DNA from: Hoyosella levis
Lineage (GTDB): Bacteria > Actinomycetota > Actinomycetes > Mycobacteriales > Mycobacteriaceae
Assembly: GCF_026008515.1 (NCBI RefSeq)
Contig: NZ_BQYM01000008.1
Coordinates: 1 to 64,000 of the forward strand
DNA length: 64,000 bases
Reading direction: 5' to 3'
In this document: piece by piece, positions 27,261-37,048 of the stretch
How positions within the stretch are numbered: position 1 is the first letter of the stretch
Layout: each line of letters begins with the position of its first letter
Program-made: the position numbers and the translations under genes
The notes under the pieces: model-generated
What the model saw: the letters and a program-made list of their open reading frames with translations, nothing else
Told to the model about the DNA's origin: nothing
Database searches by the model: none

Positions 27261-27641
27261 TTAGGCGCGATCGGGAACGATCATGCCGAGCACCAGGTTG
27301 ACGACCGCGATCAGCAGCCCGCCCCAGAATGCCGCCCCGAATCCCGCGATGATCAGGCCAAAGTCAAGGTAAGTGGTGATCCACTCGGTGAGCAGTAGCA
27401 TGAACGCGTTGATGATCAGCAGGAACAGGCCCAGCGTGAGAATGATCAGCGGCAGCGCGAGCAGCTTGACCACCGGCTTGACCAGCATGTTGATCAGCGT
27501 GAAGATCACACCGATCGCCACGATGAATAGCACGTTCTCGGCCGTGGTCTCGCCAGGGGTATACAGGTCGATGCCCGTGATCCACTCGGCAGCGAGCCAG
27601 ATCGCGAACGAGTTGATCGCTAGGGTCAGCAGGAAAATCAT
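27261..27641 (-). CDS. Phage-holin-family-4-like membrane protein
   Basis: 126 residues with four hydrophobic helices. VIFTLINMLVKPVVKLLALPLIILTLGLFLLIINAFMLLLTEW is the hallmark of the YvlD/phage_holin_4_2 family, common chromosomal proteins that are not linked to phages here. Function unknown. ATG at 27641. It is convergent with the DUF2568 gene. Confidence 0.88.
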   Translation of the reverse strand: MIFLLTLAINSFAIWLAAEWITGIDLYTPGETTAENVLFIVAIGVIFTLINMLVKPVVKLLALPLIILTLGLFLLIINAFMLLLTEWITTYLDFGLIIAGFGAAFWGGLLIAVVNLVLGMIVPDRA

Positions 27642-27753
27642 GCCCCCATCGTGGCACGCTGCTGGTTGATATGCCCGGTCCAGTCGGAAGCGTCACATCT
27701 CGGCTTGCCGCGCGCGGTCGGCGGGGGGCCCTGCTCGCGAGAGGCTCGCGGCG

Positions 27754-27828
27754 GGCAAAAGCACGGGAAACCGCCAAACGCGATAGAAACCGACCTGGGA
27801 TTATCGCGGTTTCTATCGCGTTTGCGGC
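27754..27828 (+). repeat. Dispersed palindromic element, copy 3
   Basis: Tag GGCAAAAGCACGGGAAACCG, then perfect 18-bp arms CAAACGCGATAGAAACCG (27775-27792) and its complement (27807-27824) around a 14-nt loop with CCTGGGATT. Reference orientation on the plus strand. It lies downstream of the permease gene. Confidence 0.92.
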
Positions 27829-27854
27829 TGACGGCGCCCAGCGGGCACCGGCCC

Positions 27855-30365
27855 CTACTCCGCCGCGACCGCGCTCAGGATATCCATCCGGCCCGCCCGC
27901 CAGGCAGGCACGAGAGCACCGGCTAGCGCGAGCATCAGCGCAGCGAGGGCGTACAGCCCGGCCACGGGAACGATCTCGTAGTTGATGCTCACCGCGGTGG
28001 TGCCCGATAGCGCCACGGTGGCGAGGTAGTGCAGCGCGCCACCGAAAAGCAGGCCCAGCGCGCCGCCCACGATGCCGACCGAGACGGCTTCCACGAGCAC
28101 GGTGCGCGCGATGAAGCGTCGGCTCGCGCCCATGGCGCGAAGCACGCCGAGCTCGCGGCGCCGGTCGAGCACCGACAGCATGAGGGTGTTGAGCAGGGCA
28201 ACGGCCGCGACGAGCGCGACGATCCATTGCACGCCCACGGCGAGGGCTCCGGCCTGCTCGGTGGCGCCGCGGGCCGCGCCATACGCCTCGGCGCCCGTCT
28301 CGAGGAATACCCCATCCGGGAGCTGCTCGCGCACCGCGGCGATCACCGTGGCAGCCTCCGCGCCGTCTGCCACCTGCACCTCGAGGAAGGTCGAGCCAGG
28401 CCGCTCGTACCACTCCTGCATCATCGCCAGCGGCATCGCGAGCATCCCTGATCCCACGGAGAGGTAGTCGATGACGCCGATGATCGGCGCGGAGCGGGCG
28501 CCGCTGGGCGTGGCGAGCTCGACAGTATCCCCGGTCTCGAGCCCGATCTGCCGGGCAAGCTGGCGGGACAGGACGATCCCGTCGCCCTGGTGCAGGGCTT
28601 GCCGCAGGGATTCGTCCATCATCCGCACGGCGGGCGCGGTGGTGCCGGGCATCGCCCCGAGGACCATCGCTTTCAACGGCGCGCCACCGGGACTGCTGAT
28701 GTTGGCGTAGGCCCACTGGCCCTCGGTGACGCTCTCGATCCCAGGGGCCTGGTCGAGCACCTCGTAAGCCCCCTCGGGCACGACCGGCCCGGCGGGGACG
28801 ACATCGACGGGCGTGGTGGAGAGGTAGAAGTCGGCGTCGGCGAGGGGCGCGACGAGGTCGCCGGAGGAATCCACCAGGTTGCGCATGGATCCGGTGGTCG
28901 ATACCGCGACCGCGACAGCGATCATGACCGTCACTGCGGTGGCCCAGACGCGGCGTGGGGCGCGGGACGCGGATTCGGACGCAAGCCTGCCGGGTGCTCC
29001 GCCGCGCAATGCGAGCCAGGCGGTGGCACCGCTGATCCCGCGGATCACGCCGTAGCACAGGGCCAGGCCGCCGACCGCGAACAGCGCGCTGGCGACGAGG
29101 GCGCGGCGATCCTCGAACTGGAAGGCCATCGCGAGCGCGAGCAGCATGACCGCGATCCCACCGATCGTGGCCGTTCTCGTCCACGGCTGGTGATCGCCCT
29201 CCGCGGTGATCACATCCGCGGGCTGCAGCGCCTCGACTGGCGCCACGGCGAACACTTGCCGCGCGGCGACGGCGGATGCTGCCACGCTGGCGAGGATGCA
29301 CAGCAGGACCGCGATGATGGGCGCGTACCACTGCACCGCGAAGGTGATCTCGGTGCTGAATGATTGCAGCAGCACGGGTGGTATCCGGTTGACCGCGAGG
29401 CCGCCCATGAGCGCGCCGAGGGGGACCCCGAGCGCACCACCGAGGGCGCCGAGGAAGGCGGCCTCGCCGATGAGGCCGCGGACGATGGTGCCGCGCCGCG
29501 CGCCGACCGCCCGGAGCGTCGCGATCGCGGGCCTGCGCTGCGCGACCGTCATGTTCATGGAGTTGAAGACGAGGAACGCGGCGACGACGAGCCCGATCAT
29601 CGCCACGATCAGGGTGGAATCGCGGGTGAGGGCGATGGCCGAGCCGGCCTGGGCGGTGCGGAAGCCTGGTTCGGCGACGAGTGCCTCGCCGTCGATGGCC
29701 TGCTCGATGCGCTCGCGCGTGGCGTTCGCATCGGCGCTGGGCTCGAGCAGGACGAACACGGAATCGAGGATGCCCTCGCGGCCGGCGAGGCGTTGCGCGA
29801 CGGGAAGGGCGGTGATCAGGAAGTTGCCGCCGTTGATGGCCGCCGCATTGGGCGTTTCGAGGACCTCGATGACGGTCGCGGTGCCTCCGGCCAGTTCGAT
29901 CTCGTCGCCAGCGGTGGCGCCGATCCCGGGTCCGGCGAGCACACCGCCCGCGAGGAGGTCCGAAGGAGCCGCGTCGAGGCCGTCAGCGATCATGCTGCCG
30001 AGCCGGGCTGCGCTGGCGTCGCTGCCGAAGAGCAGTGTTGTTCCGTTGTCGGCCGTCGGGACGGGGGTCCACACCATTGGCACCGCCGCATCGACCCCGT
30101 CCACGACGCGCACCCGGCCCACGACGGTGTCGTCGAAGCCGGTGTCGGTGATGGCGGTGATCTCGAGGTCGGCATCGCCGGCGACGGTGGCCGAGAGGTC
30201 CCCCACTGATCCGGTGAGGGACCCGTAGGTGGAGAGCACGGAGACGATCAGCGCGGAGGAGACCGCGATGACGGCCGTGGAGATGGCGGCGCGCACGGGC
30301 CGGGCCCACAGTTCACGAAGGTGCAGCAGCCACCAGCGGTCGAGGTGCGCGCGAACGCTAGCCAT
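27855..30365 (-). CDS. ABC transporter permease with two FtsX/MacB-like domains
   Basis: 836 residues. An N-terminal helix ([29 protein letters not shown]) is followed by a MacB-like extracytoplasmic domain, a three-helix FtsX module (about 245-390), a central membrane part (about 400-490), a second extracytoplasmic domain and a final FtsX module (about 700-835). This is the typical duplicated permease that works with a separate ATPase to move lipids, peptides or lipoproteins across or out of the membrane. Its ATG overlaps the ATPase gene's stop by 8 bp. Substrate unknown. Confidence 0.87.
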   Translation of the reverse strand: MASVRAHLDRWWLLHLRELWARPVRAAISTAVIAVSSALIVSVLSTYGSLTGSVGDLSATVAGDADLEITAITDTGFDDTVVGRVRVVDGVDAAVPMVWTPVPTADNGTTLLFGSDASAARLGSMIADGLDAAPSDLLAGGVLAGPGIGATAGDEIELAGGTATVIEVLETPNAAAINGGNFLITALPVAQRLAGREGILDSVFVLLEPSADANATRERIEQAIDGEALVAEPGFRTAQAGSAIALTRDSTLIVAMIGLVVAAFLVFNSMNMTVAQRRPAIATLRAVGARRGTIVRGLIGEAAFLGALGGALGVPLGALMGGLAVNRIPPVLLQSFSTEITFAVQWYAPIIAVLLCILASVAASAVAARQVFAVAPVEALQPADVITAEGDHQPWTRTATIGGIAVMLLALAMAFQFEDRRALVASALFAVGGLALCYGVIRGISGATAWLALRGGAPGRLASESASRAPRRVWATAVTVMIAVAVAVSTTGSMRNLVDSSGDLVAPLADADFYLSTTPVDVVPAGPVVPEGAYEVLDQAPGIESVTEGQWAYANISSPGGAPLKAMVLGAMPGTTAPAVRMMDESLRQALHQGDGIVLSRQLARQIGLETGDTVELATPSGARSAPIIGVIDYLSVGSGMLAMPLAMMQEWYERPGSTFLEVQVADGAEAATVIAAVREQLPDGVFLETGAEAYGAARGATEQAGALAVGVQWIVALVAAVALLNTLMLSVLDRRRELGVLRAMGASRRFIARTVLVEAVSVGIVGGALGLLFGGALHYLATVALSGTTAVSINYEIVPVAGLYALAALMLALAGALVPAWRAGRMDILSAVAAE

Positions 30366-31059
30366 CGGCGTGCTCGAGGCGCCCGTCGCGCATCGCGAGG
30401 ACGAGGTCGGTGCGATCGGCCGCGGACGCGTCGTGGGTGACCATGACGACGAGCCGGTTGGTGCTGCTGTGCGCGATGTCGGTGAGCAGGTCGAGGACGC
30501 CGCTTCCGGTGCGGGAGTCGAGGTTGCCGGTGGGCTCGTCGGCGAGGATCACGGGGGGATCGTTGATGAGCGCGCGGGCGATGGCGACGCGCTGCATCTG
30601 CCCGCCCGAGAGCTCCGCGGGCCGGTGGTCCACCCGATCCGCGAGCCCCACCCGCTGCAGCAGCGCGATCGCGTCCTCGCGGGCGCTGGAGAGTGCCTGC
30701 CCATCGAGGAGCCGGGGCACGGCCACGTTCTCCCAGGCCGTAAGGGTCGGCAGGAGGTTGAAGAACTGGAACACGAACCCGATGTGGTGGCGCCGGAACT
30801 CGGCGAGCTGGGTGTCGCTGTAGGCGCCGATGTCGTGGCCGCCCACGGTGACCGTGCCCGAGGTGGGGGTGTCCAGCCCGCCCATCAGGTGAAGCAGGGT
30901 GCTCTTGCCTGCTCCGGACGGGCCGACGATGGAGACGAACTGACCGCCGGCGAGGTCGAGGTCTACCCCGTCGAGGGCGCGCACGATCTCCTCGCCGAGC
31001 CGGTACTCGCGCACCACCTTGTGGAATCGCACTGCCGGATCGTTGCCGCCGCTGGTCAT
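30358..31059 (-). CDS. ABC transporter ATP-binding protein, LolD/MacB type
   Basis: 233 residues. Walker [10 protein letters not shown]-loop [17 protein letters not shown], signature [15 protein letters not shown], Walker [13 protein letters not shown] and the H-loop VVMVTHD are intact. The FFNLLP and EPTGNLD forms are typical of exporter/mechanotransmission ATPases paired with FtsX-like permeases, here the next gene. The ATG at 31059 lies 5 nt after the cds1 stop, with a GGGGAG site inside cds1. Tight spacing makes cds1-ATPase-permease one operon. Confidence 0.92.
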   Translation of the reverse strand: MTSGGNDPAVRFHKVVREYRLGEEIVRALDGVDLDLAGGQFVSIVGPSGAGKSTLLHLMGGLDTPTSGTVTVGGHDIGAYSDTQLAEFRRHHIGFVFQFFNLLPTLTAWENVAVPRLLDGQALSSAREDAIALLQRVGLADRVDHRPAELSGGQMQRVAIARALINDPPVILADEPTGNLDSRTGSGVLDLLTDIAHSSTNRLVVMVTHDASAADRTDLVLAMRDGRLEHADG

Positions 31060-31064
31060 GGGTG

Positions 31065-32207
31065 CTACTCCCCTGCTGTCCATTGCCCCGTAGTCCACTG
31101 CCCTGTCGCGAGGAAGTCCTCGATCACCTGAGTGGGCCCCGCCAGATCGAGGCCTTCGCGTGCTATCCAGCCGTCGTCGAAGTAGGTGCCCGCGTACCGG
31201 TCCCCGCCGTCGCACAGCAGGGTGACGACGCTGCCGCTGCGCCCCTCAGCGATCATGCGGGAGATCAGTTCGAAGGCACCCCACAGGTTGGTGCCGGTGG
31301 ATCCGCCGACGGGGCGGCCCAGGTGGCGCGACGCGAAGCGCATGGCGGCGATGGAGGAGGCATCGGGGACGCGCACCATGTGATCGACGACCTCGGGCAC
31401 GAAGGATGGCTCGACCCGCGGCCGCCCGATTCCCTCGATGCGCGATCCGCACGTCTCGGTCAGTCCCCGATGCCCGGTGCGCCATGCATCGAGGAAGACC
31501 GAGTTCTCGGGATCGACCACGCACAGCCGGGTGGCATGCCGCTTGTAGCGCAGGTAGCGGCCCATCGTGGCGCTGGTGCCTCCCGTGCCCGCCCCCACGA
31601 CGATCCACTCCGGCACGGGATGCTCCTCGAGCTCGAGCTGCTGGAAGATCGATTCGGCGATGTTGTTGTTGCCCCGCCAATCGGTCGCCCGCTCGGCGTT
31701 GGTGAACTGATCGAGGTAGTGCCCGCCGCAGGCCTCGGCGAGGCGCTGCGCCTCGCGGTAGATCTCGCTGGGCTCGGAGACGAAGTGGCATTCGCCGCCC
31801 TGCGCCTCGATCAACGCGATCTTCGATGGGCTGGTGGTCGCGGGCATGACGGCGACGAAGCGCAGCCCGAGCAGCCGCGCGAAGTAGGCCTCGGAGACAG
31901 CGGTCGAGCCCGAGGACGCCTCGATGACGGTGGAGCGCTCGTGGATCCACCCGTTGCACAGGCCGTACAGGAACAGCGATCGGGCCAGGCGATGCTTGAG
32001 ACTGCCGGTGATGTGGGTGGATTCGTCCTTGAGGTACAGCTGCACGCGCGCCTCGGATCCGGGCCACTTCTCGGGCAGTGGATAGCGCAGCAGGTGGGTA
32101 TCGGCGCTGCGCTGCGCGTCGGCCTCGATGAGGCGCACCGCGTTGTCCGCCCAATCCCGGCTGGGCGCAGCGGAGGTGGACGGCAAGCCCTGGCGCGGTG
32201 GGGTCAC
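31065..32207 (-). CDS. cds1: PLP-dependent cysteine desulfhydrase (Cds1-like)
   Basis: 380 residues, fold-type II PLP enzyme. [28 protein letters not shown] is the opening of M. tuberculosis Cds1 (Rv3684); the PLP lysine is in [12 protein letters not shown], followed by [27 protein letters not shown] and the phosphate-binding [17 protein letters not shown]. Cds1 releases H2S from cysteine with pyruvate and ammonia. The GTG at 32207 overlaps the stop of the DUF4229 gene (GTGA). The C-terminus has a small tandem TGQWT duplication. Another fold-II enzyme, such as cysteine synthase, cannot be fully excluded. Confidence 0.87.
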   Translation of the reverse strand: MTPPRQGLPSTSAAPSRDWADNAVRLIEADAQRSADTHLLRYPLPEKWPGSEARVQLYLKDESTHITGSLKHRLARSLFLYGLCNGWIHERSTVIEASSGSTAVSEAYFARLLGLRFVAVMPATTSPSKIALIEAQGGECHFVSEPSEIYREAQRLAEACGGHYLDQFTNAERATDWRGNNNIAESIFQQLELEEHPVPEWIVVGAGTGGTSATMGRYLRYKRHATRLCVVDPENSVFLDAWRTGHRGLTETCGSRIEGIGRPRVEPSFVPEVVDHMVRVPDASSIAAMRFASRHLGRPVGGSTGTNLWGAFELISRMIAEGRSGSVVTLLCDGGDRYAGTYFDDGWIAREGLDLAGPTQVIEDFLATGQWTTGQWTAGE

Positions 32208-32551
32208 TGCCCGCCCGTATCGCCCTGCTGCGCTCCCCGCAGCCGCGCCTCGAGGTCCGCTCGCTGCTGGCGGCGCTGCGAGTCCAGGGCGGCGATGCCT
32301 TCGTTGATGCGCTGGCGCAATGGCTTGAACAGCACGAAGGACAAGGGCATGGCGATCAGGACGGCGAACAGCAGCGCGACGAGGAGGTAGACCTCGACCC
32401 CGACGAGCATGCCCCCGCCGATGATCATCCCGGCGATGATGGCCGCGAGGACCAGCCTCGCGATGGTGAACAGGATGATGTCGCGGACGAGGGTGCCCTT
32501 GGTGTGCTGGCGCTGCGGCGATGCCTGGGGTGACGATGACGAGGTGCTCAC
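32204..32551 (-). CDS. DUF4229 small membrane protein
   Basis: 115 residues. Two transmembrane helices (about 23-45 and 51-70) are followed by a basic, coiled-coil-like tail ([27 protein letters not shown]), the DUF4229 arrangement. Function unknown. It opens the four-gene run with cds1 and the ABC genes, overlapping cds1 by 4 bp. Divergent from bldC; the 255-bp gap 32552-32806 probably holds both promoters, but I see no clear boxes. Confidence 0.8.
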   Translation of the reverse strand: MSTSSSSPQASPQRQHTKGTLVRDIILFTIARLVLAAIIAGMIIGGGMLVGVEVYLLVALLFAVLIAMPLSFVLFKPLRQRINEGIAALDSQRRQQRADLEARLRGAQQGDTGGQ

Positions 32552-32806
32552 GGCTCAAGGCTACCGAGTACTTGGCCGCGCGCTCTGCCCGCCACCGGCC
32601 ATGGCACTTGGCGGTGGAGCATGCAAGGCCAGTCGAGGGCAGCGAGGTCTGGCCAGGACGCCAAGCAGGGCCCTCCACGACCGTGGAGAAATGCCCGCTT
32701 AATCCCTTACTTCCGCTTTACCAACGTCCTACCGTTCGAGTACCTGGCCCCCTCGGTGCCACTATTGATCAAAGTTCATCCGGTCACAAACCGAAGGAGC
32801 ACGGAA

Positions 32807-33013
32807 ATGACTGTCATTGGATTCGAGACCAACGAGCGACTGCTCACCCCCGGCCAGGTCGCCTCACTCTTCAGTGTCGACCCGAAGACTGTTTCCCGCT
32901 GGGCGCTCGCCGGACGGCTCGGATCGCTGCGCACCCCGGGCGGGCACCGTCGTTTCCGCGAGTCCGAGGTCCGCGAGCTGCATGCCCGGCTGACCTCCGA
33001 GGCGCACCGCTGA
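32807..33013 (+). CDS. bldC: BldC-type MerR-like DNA-binding protein
   Basis: 68 residues, the usual length. LLTPGQVASLFSVDPKTVSRWALAGRLGSLRTPGGHRRFRESEVREL is the full winged-helix of BldC, a MerR-family domain without effector part. In Streptomyces BldC binds cooperatively to direct repeats and controls entry into development; in other actinobacteria its role is less clear. An AAGGAG site precedes the ATG at 32807. A small membrane protein gene follows. Confidence 0.93.
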   Translation: MTVIGFETNERLLTPGQVASLFSVDPKTVSRWALAGRLGSLRTPGGHRRFRESEVRELHARLTSEAHR

Positions 33014-33030
33014 CACCACGCTGGAGCCCG

Positions 33031-33049
33031 GGCCAGGGTCTTCCTGGCC
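33031..33049 (+). terminator. Weak hairpin after bldC
   Basis: GGCCAGG-GTCTT-CCTGGCC, a 7-bp stem, 17 nt past the bldC stop, without U-run. Confidence 0.4.
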
Positions 33050-33095
33050 GGGACAGCACCGCACCGCTACTCTCGTAAGGAGAAGGAGGTGCGTC

Positions 33096-33314
33096 ATGCT
33101 GTGGATCCTGGCCATTCTGGGGCTGATCCTGCTCACTGTGCTCTTGTGGCGCGCTTTCGGACCCACCTTGCTCGGGCGGACGGACAACACCCCCCGAGCA
33201 GTTGGCCCGGATGATGATCCCGAGTTCTTGTGGCGGATCAAGAAGGACATGAGCAAGGAACGTCCAGTCGACCCGAACCGCACCGACCCGCAGAACGAGA
33301 GCGGCGAGGCATAA
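33096..33314 (+). CDS. Small single-pass membrane protein
   Basis: 72 residues. One N-terminal hydrophobic helix (residues 2-19, LWILAILGLILLTVLLW) and a polar, acidic tail with PDDDPEFLWRIKKDMSKER. No family recognised. The site AAGGAGAAGGAGG before the ATG is one of the strongest in the window, which supports a real, well-translated gene. It ends at a 40-bp perfect palindrome terminator. Confidence 0.75.
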   Translation: MLWILAILGLILLTVLLWRAFGPTLLGRTDNTPRAVGPDDDPEFLWRIKKDMSKERPVDPNRTDPQNESGEA

Positions 33315-33363
33315 GGGAGCGGAGATCCGGGACGGCCCGCGCGGTCGCGATTTTCCATACACG

Positions 33364-33403
33364 ACGAAAGCGGTGGGGAGCCTAGGCTCCCCACCGCTTT
33401 CGT
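33364..33403. terminator. Perfect 40-bp palindrome, bidirectional terminator
   Basis: ACGAAAGCGGTGGGGAGCC (33364-33382) and its exact complement (33385-33403) separated by TA, between convergent genes. The outer AAAG/CTTT gives a short U-run on both strands. Confidence 0.88.
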
Positions 33404-33425
33404 GTGTCTCGATCGACTATGTTGT

Positions 33426-34550
33426 TCAGCCCTTGCTCGCGTTGCCGAAGCCGCTCGCCAGCGTCGCCGCGAGCTCCATCAGCGCGAGCTTCGTGGCGGG
33501 GCGCAGGCGCTCCATGTCGATCTCCGCGCCCTCCTCGAGGTGCGGGTCGAAGGGCAGCATCTGGACGGCACGGCTGCGCTTGCTGAAGTGCTGTACCACC
33601 TTGTCGAGATCAACCTTGCCCGCCTTGGGCCGGGCAGCGTTGATGACGGTGACCGACCTGGCGACGAGGTCAGCGTGGCCGTGCGCCTCGAGCCAGTCCA
33701 TGGTGGCCGAGGCGCTGCGTGCGCCATCGACCGATCCCGAGCTGACGATGATCAGCGCATCCGCGCTATCGAGCACGCCCGACATCGCGGAATGCATGAG
33801 CCCGGTGCCGCAATCGGTGAGCACCAGGTTGTAGAAGCGCTCGAGCACATCGAGGACCTCGTGATAGTCCGTGGCGCTGAACGCCTCCGAGACCGCGGGG
33901 TCGCTGTCGGATGCCAGGACCTCGAGCCGGCTCGTCGCCTGCGAGGTGAATGCCCGGACGTCGCTGTAGCGCTGGATGTCGGCGCCCTTGCGGAGCAGGT
34001 CACGCACAGTGGCATCCGTACCGAGGGGCAGCTTGTTGCTCAGGGTGCCCCGGTCCGGGTTCGCGTCCACCGCGATGACCCGGTCGCCGCGCAGCGATGC
34101 GAACGTCGAGCCGACAGCCGCGGTCACGGTGGTCTTGCCGACGCCGCCCTTGAGGCTGAGCACCGCGATCTTGTGGCAGCCGTAGAGCGAGCCCCGGATC
34201 TCTGCGGTCAGCTCGGCGATCCGGGCTTCCTTCTTGCCGTCGCCCAGATTGACCGACCCACCAGTGCAGGAGTAGACAGCCTTCCGCCAACCCCGCCGCG
34301 GCGCTGGCTTGACCGGCTTGAGCAGGACCTCGCTAGAGAGATCCCACGAGTTCAGGCTGCTCGATGATGCGCCTGGACCAGCGAAGAGATCCGTGGTGGC
34401 CGCTGCTATGGCGCCGGAACCCTTGCTGGATGCGGCTGGCGCGGCCTTCGGTGCGGACGGAATCCGTCCGGCCTGGTCATCGGACCAAATGCCCGGGACG
34501 TCCTTCTGCAGTGGATCGTTCTTGTACGCATGGCTGACCTGACCGGTCAT
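33426..34550 (-). CDS. MinD/ParA-like ATPase with disordered N-terminus (EspI/Rv0530-like)
   Basis: 374 residues. A low-complexity Ser/Ala/Pro-rich region of about 110 residues precedes RRGWRKAVYSCTGGSVNLG and a MinD-type ATPase with the deviant Walker A LKGGVGKTT, VIAVDANPDRGTL and LVLTDCGTGLMHSAM. The same layout is seen in ESX-associated EspI proteins and in Rv0530, which sits beside the cytochrome c maturation genes as here. The ATG at 34550 follows GGGGGAGG. Partner and cargo are unknown. Confidence 0.82.
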   Translation of the reverse strand: MTGQVSHAYKNDPLQKDVPGIWSDDQAGRIPSAPKAAPAASSKGSGAIAAATTDLFAGPGASSSSLNSWDLSSEVLLKPVKPAPRRGWRKAVYSCTGGSVNLGDGKKEARIAELTAEIRGSLYGCHKIAVLSLKGGVGKTTVTAAVGSTFASLRGDRVIAVDANPDRGTLSNKLPLGTDATVRDLLRKGADIQRYSDVRAFTSQATSRLEVLASDSDPAVSEAFSATDYHEVLDVLERFYNLVLTDCGTGLMHSAMSGVLDSADALIIVSSGSVDGARSASATMDWLEAHGHADLVARSVTVINAARPKAGKVDLDKVVQHFSKRSRAVQMLPFDPHLEEGAEIDMERLRPATKLALMELAATLASGFGNASKG

Positions 34551-34757
34551 CGCCACCTCCCCCTGAAGCGCGTGAACTGAATGATGGAAGCGACAATCCC
34601 CCGATTGGTCGCCGATATTGAGTAAGCACCATCGGGCGGTCCCGCGCAACCCCACGCGAGCCAGCCTCCCAGATAATGAGACCGCCCGGAGAGGCTCGGC
34701 AAGCTCCCCCGCTGGCCGCCCGGGCCCCGCCAGAATGCCTGCGGAGAGGGTGCGTGC

Positions 34758-34763
34758 TACCGT
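34758..34763 (+). promoter_or_regulatory. -10 box of exchanger gene (leaderless)
   Basis: TACCGT ends 6 nt before the GTG at 34770. Confidence 0.45.
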
Positions 34764-34769
34764 TGCGCC

Positions 34770-35894
34770 GTGAGCTTCATGACCCTGTTATCGCTGGTAG
34801 GAGGCCTTGTACTCCTCGTTGGCGGCGGCGAGCTCCTTGTTCGCGGTGCTACCTCCCTCGCCCAGAGCATCGGCATGTCCGCGCTCGTCGTCGGCCTCAC
34901 AGTCGTGTCCTTCGCAACATCCGCTCCCGAGCTCGCGGTCAGCACTGGCGCCGCGCTCGACGGCTATCCCGGGCTCGCGATCGGCAACGTCGTGGGCTCC
35001 AACATCGCCAACATCTTCCTCATCCTTGGTGTCGGCGCCCTTCTCGCTCCCTTGCTCGTGACCTCCCGAATCGTCCGCAAGGACATTCCGGTGATGATCG
35101 GGCTCTCGCTGTTCCTGCTCGCCCTCGCACTCGACGGCTCGATCAGTCGTATCGACGGCATCATCCTGCTGGTGATCCTCCTGGTGTACTTGGTGGCGCT
35201 AGTGACAGTCACGCGGCGGAAATCCGACGGCAGTGAAGATCCCGCACCCGATGCAAGCCCCGCCCCAAGCAGCTCCCCTGGCAGCGTCACTGGTAGCGGC
35301 ACTGGGTCGCGAGCGAAGCAGGCCGCGACGAGTACCCTCCTCGTGCTGCTCGGAGTGGGGCTGCTCGTCGCCGGCGCGCAGTTCCTCGTGCACGGCGCTA
35401 CCACGATTGCCACCCAATTCGGCCTCAGTGACCTCGTCATCGGCCTTACCGTGGTGGCCATCGGCACCTCGCTGCCCGAGCTCGCCACCACCGTCATCGC
35501 GGTGCGCAAGGGCCAGGTCGATCTCGCCGTGGGCAATGTGGTGGGCAGCAACATCTTCAACATCGGCGCCGTGCTCGGCATCACCGCCGTGGTCGCTCCC
35601 AGCGGGATCGACGTCGCGCCCGGCGCGGTGGGGTTCGACCTTCCCATCATGATCGCCGTGGCGCTCGTGCTGCTCCCGATCGCCTTCACTGGTCTCGCGG
35701 TGGCCCGCTGGGAGGGCGGGGTCTTCCTCGCGTTCTACGTCGCCTACCTCGGCTACCTCGTTCTCGACGCCACTGATCATGATGCGCTCGAGCCCTTCGG
35801 CGCGGCGATGCTGTGGTTCGTCATACCCATCACCGCGTTCTGGCTGCTCGTTCTCGCGGCGCATGAAGCGCGCAAGCGGCTCGCCCGCGTTTAG
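34770..35894 (+). CDS. CaCA-family Na+/Ca2+ (cation) exchanger
   Basis: 374 residues with about ten transmembrane helices in two inverted halves. Each half has the alpha-repeat: VVSFATSAPELAVSTGAALDG near residue 48 and VVAIGTSLPELATTVIAVRKG near 234, each followed by NVVGSNI. A Ser/Pro-rich loop of about 35 residues joins the halves. Such YrbG-like proteins exchange Ca2+ or other cations against Na+ or H+. It is not part of the neighbouring operons. Confidence 0.9.
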   Translation: MSFMTLLSLVGGLVLLVGGGELLVRGATSLAQSIGMSALVVGLTVVSFATSAPELAVSTGAALDGYPGLAIGNVVGSNIANIFLILGVGALLAPLLVTSRIVRKDIPVMIGLSLFLLALALDGSISRIDGIILLVILLVYLVALVTVTRRKSDGSEDPAPDASPAPSSSPGSVTGSGTGSRAKQAATSTLLVLLGVGLLVAGAQFLVHGATTIATQFGLSDLVIGLTVVAIGTSLPELATTVIAVRKGQVDLAVGNVVGSNIFNIGAVLGITAVVAPSGIDVAPGAVGFDLPIMIAVALVLLPIAFTGLAVARWEGGVFLAFYVAYLGYLVLDATDHDALEPFGAAMLWFVIPITAFWLLVLAAHEARKRLARV

Positions 35895-36019
35895 CGGCCC
35901 ACTGGCGCAGGATTCGCTAGCTATTGTCACGCGACACGCCGCGACACGGACTCGAGAACGTGACATCGACCAGCAGATTCCGCAAAGGCGAACCCCCAGC
36001 TGGCGGGCCCAGCAGGCGG

Positions 36020-37015
36020 CTAGTTCAGGCCGGCGTAGGAGTGCAGCCCCGAGATCACCATGTTGATGAAGAAGAGGTTGAACACGATCGCGAGGAAGCC
36101 CACGACGTTGATCCAGGCGGCCTTGACGTCCCGCCAGCCAGCGGTGGCGCGGGCATGCAGGTACGCGGCGTAGACCACCCAGGTCACGAAGGACATGGTC
36201 TCCTTGGGATCCCAGCCCCAGAAGCGGCCCCACGCGGCCTCGGCCCAGACCGCGCCGAGAATGACGCCCAGGCCGAAGATGGGGAAAGCCACGATCGTGA
36301 CGCGGTAAGCGATCCGGTCGAGGGTTCGCGCCTCCGGGAGGCGGCTCGCGATGCGACCGCGCACTCCCCCGGGACGGGCATCCTCGGCGCGACCCTCGAT
36401 GAGCGCATAGCGCACGAGGAACATCAGGCTCGCGACGCCCGAGACGAGGAATAGTCCACTGCCAAGCACGGCGAGGGAGACGTGGATCGGCAGCCAGAAC
36501 GACCTGAGCGCTGGCACTACCGGGGCCGAGTCCGCGTACAGCACGGTTCCCGCGACAAAGACCAGCGCCACGACGGGCGCGAGGATGAAGATCCACAGCG
36601 GGCGATGCTCGGGCTTCCGGACGAAGACGAGGCCGCCGACGACGGTGGCGAGCACCATGCCGGAGACGAACTCATACATGTTGCCGAGCGGGAACCGTCC
36701 CGCGGACAGGCCGCGCAGCACGATCGAGGCGAGCTGGAACACGGCGCCGAGCATGACGAGGGCGTAGCCCATGCCGCCGAACTTGTCGAACCAGGTGCGC
36801 TGCGCGGGCCGTGATGAAGCACTTCGCGGTGACGCTGGCGAGCGCGACGCCCCCGAGGCCCCGGTGGCAACCCCGGCGGGCTCGCGCTGCTGCGATGCCC
36901 GCACGCGCGAGGTGGCGTATTGCCCGGCGAACATCACCATGGCGAGCACGTAGATGGCGAAAGCAACCTGGAAGGCGCCATCGCTCCAGCGCGCGAGCTC
37001 AGGATCCACGTTCAT
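36020..37015 (-). CDS. ccsB: Cytochrome c biogenesis protein CcsB
   Basis: 331 residues, about eight transmembrane helices. The haem-handling WGRFWGWDPKE motif near the C-terminus and LGNMYEFVSG define the CcsA/CcsB (HHP) family; a variable Ala/Ser-rich cytoplasmic loop lies at about 40-72. With ResB it forms the system II synthase that exports haem and attaches it to apocytochromes. A GGAG site precedes the ATG at 37015. Downstream of resB by 33 nt. Confidence 0.94.
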   Translation of the reverse strand: MNVDPELARWSDGAFQVAFAIYVLAMVMFAGQYATSRVRASQQREPAGVATGASGASRSPASPRSASSRPAQRTWFDKFGGMGYALVMLGAVFQLASIVLRGLSAGRFPLGNMYEFVSGMVLATVVGGLVFVRKPEHRPLWIFILAPVVALVFVAGTVLYADSAPVVPALRSFWLPIHVSLAVLGSGLFLVSGVASLMFLVRYALIEGRAEDARPGGVRGRIASRLPEARTLDRIAYRVTIVAFPIFGLGVILGAVWAEAAWGRFWGWDPKETMSFVTWVVYAAYLHARATAGWRDVKAAWINVVGFLAIVFNLFFINMVISGLHSYAGLN

Positions 37016-37048
37016 TCGGCACTCCAGTTTCTCGTGTTGCCATGTGCG

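Noticed and set aside
27261-27641. Prophage remnant indicated by a holin-like protein
   Set aside because: The holin_4_2 family is a common chromosomal membrane protein, and no other phage gene is near.
27364-29331. A 655-codon minus-strand frame crossing the permease, repeat copy 3 and the holin-like gene
   Set aside because: It runs out of frame through recognised genes and is low-complexity Arg/Gly/Ala.
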